From contig CAWBNK010000002.1 in NCBI GenBank assembly GCA_963790065.1, positions 62,001 through 126,000 of the forward strand: DNA of 64,000 nucleotides, written 5' to 3'. A program made the position numbers and the translations under genes. The stretch is from Palsa-504 sp963790065 (GTDB lineage Bacteria; Actinomycetota; Actinomycetes; Streptosporangiales; Streptosporangiaceae). Numbering within the stretch: position 1 is the stretch's first letter; every line of letters begins with the position of its first letter. The notes beneath the pieces are model-generated. The model did not search any database, was not told the origin of the DNA, and saw only the letters and a program-made list of their open reading frames with translations. This document shows positions 60,294 to 64,000 of the stretch, piece by piece.

Positions 60294-60880
60294 GGCGCGG
60301 TCGCCTGGGCCACGCCGACCATGGCGTCCCTGCTGACCAGGTCCGCGAGCTCGGCCTCGGAGAGGTGCTCGGTGCCGTCCGGGCGCTCGGGCAGCACCAT
60401 GTACCTGACCTCGGAGCTGGAGTCATGCACCCGGATCTCGACGCCGTCGTCGAGGTCCAGCCCGAATTCACGGAGCACCTGCCGGGGCTCGCGCACCACC
60501 CGGGACCGGTAGGCCGGGTCCTTGTACCAGGATGGCGGCAGGCCGAGGACCGGCCAGGGGTAACACGAGCACAGGGTGCAGACCACCACGTGATGCACGG
60601 CGGGGGTATTCTCCAGCACCACGATGTGCTCGCCCTGCGGGCCTTTGAAGCCGAGTTCGCCGATCGCCGCGGTCCCGTCGGCCAGCAGCCGGGCGCGGTA
60701 GTCGGGGTCGGTCCACGCCTTGGCCACCACCTTGGCCCCGTTCATCGGGCCGACGGACTGCTCGTAGGTCTTGACGAAGGTCTCGACGGTGGCCTCGTCG
60801 AGCAGCCCGCGCTCGATCAGCAGCGAGGCCAGCGCCTCCACCCGCAGCGCGGGGTCGAGGGGTTCGGACGCGGAGGTCAT
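60290..60880 (-). CDS. nthA: Nitrile hydratase alpha subunit (cobalt type)
   Basis: 196 residues from the ATG at 60880. The metal-binding motif is CTLCSC (residues 101-106); Thr in the second position marks the cobalt type, whereas iron enzymes have Ser. Around it are HHVVVCTLCSCYPWPVLGLPPSWYK and the downstream RVVREPRQVLREFGL, both typical. Hydrates nitriles to amides with the beta subunit; the Cys ligands become oxidised to sulfenic and sulfinic acids. ATGA overlap with the beta gene. Confidence 0.93.
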   Translation of the reverse strand: MTSASEPLDPALRVEALASLLIERGLLDEATVETFVKTYEQSVGPMNGAKVVAKAWTDPDYRARLLADGTAAIGELGFKGPQGEHIVVLENTPAVHHVVVCTLCSCYPWPVLGLPPSWYKDPAYRSRVVREPRQVLREFGLDLDDGVEIRVHDSSSEVRYMVLPERPDGTEHLSEAELADLVSRDAMVGVAQATAP

Positions 60881-61536
60881 TGGGCTGGCTCCAGGTACGG
60901 CTCGTACAGGTCGATGGACAGGCGGAACGGCTCGGCGCTCGAGCCCCACAGCTCCCGTGAGTCGAACTCCACCGTGTAGCAGTGCTGCGGATCCTCGCCC
61001 ACGAAATGGGCGGCGGTGTCGGGGAAGACCTGGCACGGCTGCAGGGCGGTGACCGTCCCGGTCCGCCGCCGGACGTACCTGGGCAGCCTGGTATGACCCG
61101 TGTGATCGTGCTCGGCTACCCGCACCAGGTCGCCCACCGCGAAGGCGGGCGGCGTGTCCCGCGAGCGGAGGTTCCCGGCCCCGCCAGTGGCCATCTGCGG
61201 CTTGTGCGGGGTGGGCGGCGGCGGCTCGGGCACGTCCTGCCCGCTCAGCCGCGCGGCCCGGGCCCGTACCTCCTCCTCGGTGACGATGCCGCTGTCTTCC
61301 ATCATGATCTGGGCGCCGATCGTCCACCGGTTCCAGTACCCGGCCAGGTACTCCGAGGGCGGCACCCGCTCGATGCCGTGGCGCATCGCATGCAGGTTCC
61401 CGCCGGCAATCCGGGCCGAGAGCGCCCCGATCACGAACGCCTTGCCCTCCCACGGCTCGGCGAACGGCGGGGCGTCGGTCAGCGGCTCCACGTGACCGAA
61501 GCCGTGCATGCCGCCCACGTCGTGAATTCCGTCCAC
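60877..61536 (-). CDS. nthB: Nitrile hydratase beta subunit
   Basis: 219 residues, GTG start after GGGAGGGTGA. Starts MDGIHDVGGMHGFG, the standard beta N-terminus, with WEGKAFVIGAL, PSEYLAGYWNRWTIG and a C-terminal SH3-like barrel (FAVGDLVRVAEHDHTGHTRLP, VEFDSRELWG). Gene order beta-alpha-activator is the usual one for cobalt-type enzymes. A long hairpin lies just upstream and may modulate transcription from the MSMEG_0572 gene. Confidence 0.93.
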   Translation of the reverse strand: MDGIHDVGGMHGFGHVEPLTDAPPFAEPWEGKAFVIGALSARIAGGNLHAMRHGIERVPPSEYLAGYWNRWTIGAQIMMEDSGIVTEEEVRARAARLSGQDVPEPPPPTPHKPQMATGGAGNLRSRDTPPAFAVGDLVRVAEHDHTGHTRLPRYVRRRTGTVTALQPCQVFPDTAAHFVGEDPQHCYTVEFDSRELWGSSAEPFRLSIDLYEPYLEPAQ

Positions 61537-61556
61537 GGGTCACCCTCCCGGTAGTG

Positions 61557-61588
61557 CCCGGGATGCCGCCCGGTGGCGGCATCCCGGG
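61557..61588 (-). terminator. Long hairpin between MSMEG_0572-like and nitrile hydratase genes
   Basis: A perfect 14-bp stem with a CGGT loop: CCCGGGATGCCGCC (61557-61570) and GGCGGCATCCCGGG (61575-61588). It lies 9 bp after the upstream stop on the minus strand and about 20 bp before the beta subunit start; no T-tract. It could be a full terminator or a read-through attenuator. Confidence 0.65.
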
Positions 61589-61597
61589 AGCTCGGCG

Positions 61598-62089
61598 TCA
61601 GACGGTCCAGGTGTTGAGCTGGAAGGCGCCGGCCCGCCACGCGGTGAGCGCGGAGTCCAGGACGTCCAGCGGGTTGAACGCCTTCACCCCGTCGATGAGG
61701 TCCTCCTCGCGGAACCCGTACAGGGCGCCCATCGCGAACCGGCAGGCGTAGACCTTGGCGCCCTCCTTGAGCAGGGTGTCGATCTGCCGGTTGACGGCCA
61801 GGTTGCCGGGGAAGCCTTCGGTGCCGATGGTCGGGTAGCCGCGGTGCCGCGAGGCCAGCAGCACGCCCGGGCCGTACAGGATGATCGACACGTCGAAGCC
61901 CTTGCGCACCAGCCGGGTGGAGGTGAGCAGGTTGACCAGGGACACCGAGCCCTCGAAGGGGACGGAGTGGATGAAGATGAACGCCTTCTCGCCCGGGTTG
62001 GCCCGGATGTCGTCGAAGACCTTCTCCTGGGTGTCGTACAGCGAGTCGACGCCAGCTTCGCCACGCGGCGACTCAATAGTGATCGGCAT
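61598..62089 (-). CDS. MSMEG_0572/Sll0783-family nitrogen-starvation response protein (DsrE-like)
   Basis: 163 residues, ATG after GGGAGGTT. Family pattern recognised: GEKAFIFIHSVPFEGSVSLVNLL, RKGFDVSIILYGPGVLLA, EGGKVYACRFAM-like (here EGAKVYACRFAMGALYG) and the C-terminus FNPLDVLDSALTAWRAGAFQLNTWTV-type ending. It is the first gene of Nit1C clusters, where it precedes a nitrilase; here a nitrile hydratase follows instead. Function unknown, DsrE/DsrF-like fold with one conserved Cys. Confidence 0.85.
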   Translation of the reverse strand: MPITIESPRGEAGVDSLYDTQEKVFDDIRANPGEKAFIFIHSVPFEGSVSLVNLLTSTRLVRKGFDVSIILYGPGVLLASRHRGYPTIGTEGFPGNLAVNRQIDTLLKEGAKVYACRFAMGALYGFREEDLIDGVKAFNPLDVLDSALTAWRAGAFQLNTWTV

Positions 62090-62129
62090 GGAACCTCCCT
62101 GAATTGGTGTACTCGTTACGGTGCATTCG

Positions 62130-62369
62130 TCACGGGCGCTGCGTTCTGGTCCAGGTCATGCGGTGGCTGCCGGGCAGGCGGCGCATGATGGCCGAACGGA
62201 CCGGCCAGGGCACCGCCCGGTAGGCCGGCACGTACACCCGCAGCCAGAAGATGTCCCGGCCGCGGGGCCGCCGGGGCGGCGCCACCCCGTACTTGGCGGC
62301 GATCTTCTCCTGCGCCGCGATCATCAGATAGTGCTCCGACGTGGCGCGCAGCCAGCGGGAGAACGACAC
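62130..62369 (-). CDS. Small basic protein of unknown function
   Basis: 79 residues, GTG start 1 bp after the stop of the flavoprotein gene upstream. Sequence starts MSFSRWLRATSEHYLMIAAQE and is rich in Arg and Trp, with an amphipathic helix and a PPRRPRGRD segment. No recognised family; it is not the MSMEG_0570 protein of Nit1C. Co-transcription with the flavoprotein and MSMEG_0572-like gene is likely from the spacing. Confidence 0.55.
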   Translation of the reverse strand: MSFSRWLRATSEHYLMIAAQEKIAAKYGVAPPRRPRGRDIFWLRVYVPAYRAVPWPVRSAIMRRLPGSHRMTWTRTQRP

Positions 62370-62370
62370 C

Positions 62371-63705
62371 TCAGGACCTCAGCCCGGCGAGCAGGTTCTG
62401 CGCGGCGACCGCGATCGGCTCGTTCAGCGCTCCGATCGGGGGCGAGTAGACGTTCTCCATGGTGGCCAGCTCGTTGATCGTGATCCCGGTCCGGACCGCC
62501 ATGGCCAGGAAGTCCGCGCGTTCCTTGATGCCCTCCTTGCCGACCATCTGCGCGCCGATGAGCTTGAGCGTCTTCGGATCGGCCAGCAGCTTGACCCTGA
62601 CCTTCTCCACGCCCGGGTAGTAGCGGGCGCGGGAGATGCCCTCGGCCACGCCGACCACGTGCGGTATGCCCAGCGCGGTTGCGAGCGTCTCGCTGAAGGA
62701 GACGCCGCCGATCATCCAGTCCCCGGCGACCATGCCCCACGGCACGCTGACCGGCTGGTAGGCGCGCTGGCCGCCGGCCGCGTTGGTGCCCGCCACCTTG
62801 CCCTGGGCGTAGGCGTGGCTGCCGGAAAGACCCTGGACCGGGATGTCGGTGACACTGTGCGGCACCTCGATGCAGTCGCCGGCCGCCCAGACGTCGGCCG
62901 CGGAGGTGTGCATCCGCTCGTCCACGATGAGCCCGTCCGCCGATCCGGTCTGCACCCCGGCAGCGCGGGCCACGGTGGTGTTGGCCTGCTTCTTGGTGCA
63001 GACCACGGCCAGGTCACACGGGATCTCCCCGTCCGAGGTGGCCACGGCCCGGACCGAGCCCTCGCCGAGGAAGCCGGTCAGCGTGGTACCGAAGTGGAGC
63101 TCGGCGCCTTTTTCACGCCAGGAGTCCTGGACCGGGCCGGCGATGTCCGGGTCGGTGGCTACCGACAGCGCCCACGCGCCCGGGTCGATCAGGTGCGTCT
63201 TGATGCCGCGGTGGCACAGCGCGGTGACCATCTCCAGGCCCAGCGGGGACGCCTCGACCACGACGGCGGTCTTGACCGCGTCCAGCACCTTGTCCCACTC
63301 CATGGCCTTGCGGATGTTCTTCACGTAGTACAGGTTGCCGAGATCGGTGCCCGGCACCCCCGGGTCGGCGTAGTTGAACCCGGTGGCCACGATCAGCTTG
63401 TCGTAGCCGACCTCGCCCTCGCCCTCGACGGACACGACCTTCCGCGCGGTGTCGAACCCGGTGACCCGGGTCTCGTAGTGGATGTCGATGCCATTGTTCG
63501 TGTAGGCGTCCTTGGTGGCCAGGAAGAGCCGCTCGAAATCGGGAATCTCCTTGCCGTGGACATAGGGGATGCCGCACGGGCTGTACCCGACGTCCTCGAA
63601 CTCGGTGTAGACGCGAACGTCCGCGTCCCGGTCGACGGCCTTGGCGGCCCCGGCCGCGCCGATCCCGGCGGCGCCGCCGCCGATCACCACGATCCGCTGG
63701 GCCAT
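62371..63705 (-). CDS. FAD-dependent CoA-disulfide-reductase-type oxidoreductase
   Basis: 444 residues from the ATG at 63705 (MAQRIVVIGGGAAGIGAAG); a GTG at 63711 is possible. FAD-binding GxGxxG at the N-terminus, single redox Cys in YSPCGIPYVHG (Cys44), a second Rossmann region in which the usual GGG motif reads VVEASPLGLEM, FAD-site AADVWAAGDCIE and a C-terminal dimerisation domain. The single Cys is the CoA-disulfide reductase/NADH oxidase pattern rather than the CxxxxC of glutathione reductase. Substrate could be a CoA or, given nearby genes, a coenzyme M disulfide. Divergent from the XRE regulator. Confidence 0.82.
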   Translation of the reverse strand: MAQRIVVIGGGAAGIGAAGAAKAVDRDADVRVYTEFEDVGYSPCGIPYVHGKEIPDFERLFLATKDAYTNNGIDIHYETRVTGFDTARKVVSVEGEGEVGYDKLIVATGFNYADPGVPGTDLGNLYYVKNIRKAMEWDKVLDAVKTAVVVEASPLGLEMVTALCHRGIKTHLIDPGAWALSVATDPDIAGPVQDSWREKGAELHFGTTLTGFLGEGSVRAVATSDGEIPCDLAVVCTKKQANTTVARAAGVQTGSADGLIVDERMHTSAADVWAAGDCIEVPHSVTDIPVQGLSGSHAYAQGKVAGTNAAGGQRAYQPVSVPWGMVAGDWMIGGVSFSETLATALGIPHVVGVAEGISRARYYPGVEKVRVKLLADPKTLKLIGAQMVGKEGIKERADFLAMAVRTGITINELATMENVYSPPIGALNEPIAVAAQNLLAGLRS

Positions 63706-63826
63706 CAGCACCCTCTTCCCGGAGCAGGGACGAGACGTTTAGTATCCGCAATAAGTCGTACACTATCCTGGCCGGGGCTATGCTGAACGTCAAGACACCA
63801 TCACCGTTCTCCCGGGCGGAAACCGC

Positions 63827-64000
63827 ATGAATCAAGTGCCGCGCACCGAGGGCCCGCCCTGCCTGGACGTGCAGCCGAAGACCCGCGGGGACGGCGCCGC
63901 CGGAGAACTGCAGCGCATCGTCGGCTCCATCGGCCTGAAGGTATTCAGCCTGCGCAAGCGGATGGGGCTGTCCCTGCAGCAACTGGGCGAGCGCTCGGAC
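63827..64000 (+). CDS. XRE-family helix-turn-helix regulator (3' end outside window)
   Basis: 58 residues visible, continuing past the window edge. After a ~25-residue leader comes the start of an HTH_3 domain (LQRIVGSIGLKVFSLRKRMG, SLQQLGERSD), the arrangement of XRE regulators that often carry a C-terminal cupin. GGGCGGA precedes the ATG. A TATGCT -10-like box lies at 63779-63784. It is divergent from the flavoprotein/nitrile hydratase operon across a ~120-bp, AT-rich gap and probably regulates it. Confidence 0.75.
   Translation, partial: MNQVPRTEGPPCLDVQPKTRGDGAAGELQRIVGSIGLKVFSLRKRMGLSLQQLGERSD

Overview
The window is very GC-rich with dense, often translationally coupled genes (GTGA/ATGA stop-start overlaps), many GTG starts, several apparently leaderless genes (TANNNT -10 box 6-7 nt before the start codon), a DUF222/HNH endonuclease, an NDMA-dependent alcohol dehydrogenase and an MSMEG_0568-type radical SAM protein. 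Together these point to a chromosomal segment of a high-GC Actinomycetota, probably a soil or filamentous lineage. I cannot name the species. I see no rRNA, tRNA, CRISPR array, insertion sequence or prophage.

Layout. 1-6.3 kb: an operon pairing a split PEP-synthase-like enzyme with a three-part biotin-dependent carboxylase (BCCP, biotin carboxylase, carboxyltransferase) and a HAD phosphatase. 6.4-16.6 kb: mixed genes (secreted SGNH esterase, CocE-type hydrolase, enoyl-CoA hydratase, HNH endonuclease, lipoprotein, amidohydrolase, a frameshifted N-monooxygenase-like flavoprotein, a small ribbon-helix-helix-like protein, an SRPBCC protein). 16.7-22.7 kb (minus): a complete branched-chain-type ABC importer with a zinc alcohol dehydrogenase; the LivH permease carries a frameshift. 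22.9-29.4 kb (minus): a methyl-group operon (metV-like, metF, unknown methyltransferase, MetE core, metK) preceded by a second MetE-like protein. 29.5-33.4 kb: a frameshifted PaaX-type regulator, a small monooxygenase-like protein and a two-component system. 33.5-42.6 kb: alcohol/aldehyde dehydrogenases, a dihydroxyacetophenone-dioxygenase-like cupin, a bifunctional homocysteine methyltransferase/MTHFR, and a PucR regulator next to a palindromic operator candidate. 42.8-64 kb: an APC permease followed by the most unusual part of the window.

That last part combines three systems. First, a tightly coupled operon at 52.3-59.4 kb encodes a phosphosulfolactate synthase (ComA family), two aspartase/fumarase-superfamily lyases, a PLP enzyme of the D-cysteine desulfhydrase fold and an uncharacterised Cys-containing protein. 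This is the gene complement of bacterial (Xanthobacter Xcb-type) coenzyme M biosynthesis. Its last gene is a DUF1116 carbamoyltransferase-type subunit. Second, FdrA and carbamate kinase, the usual partners of DUF1116, lie in a divergent operon with an MSMEG_0565-type glycosyltransferase. Third, several members of the Nit1C nitrogen-starvation/nitrile cluster (radical SAM, GNAT, AIR-synthase-related, MSMEG_0572/Sll0783) occur without a nitrilase, beside a cobalt-type nitrile hydratase with a His-rich activator and an OsmC protein.

Reading them together (inference): the organism may make coenzyme M, carry one or two MetE-fold proteins that could use it or act in methyl transfer, and scavenge nitrogen from nitriles and carbamoyl compounds. 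Three conserved genes each carry one extra base (near 15052, 19998 and 30141), so sequence or assembly error should be excluded before calling them pseudogenes.
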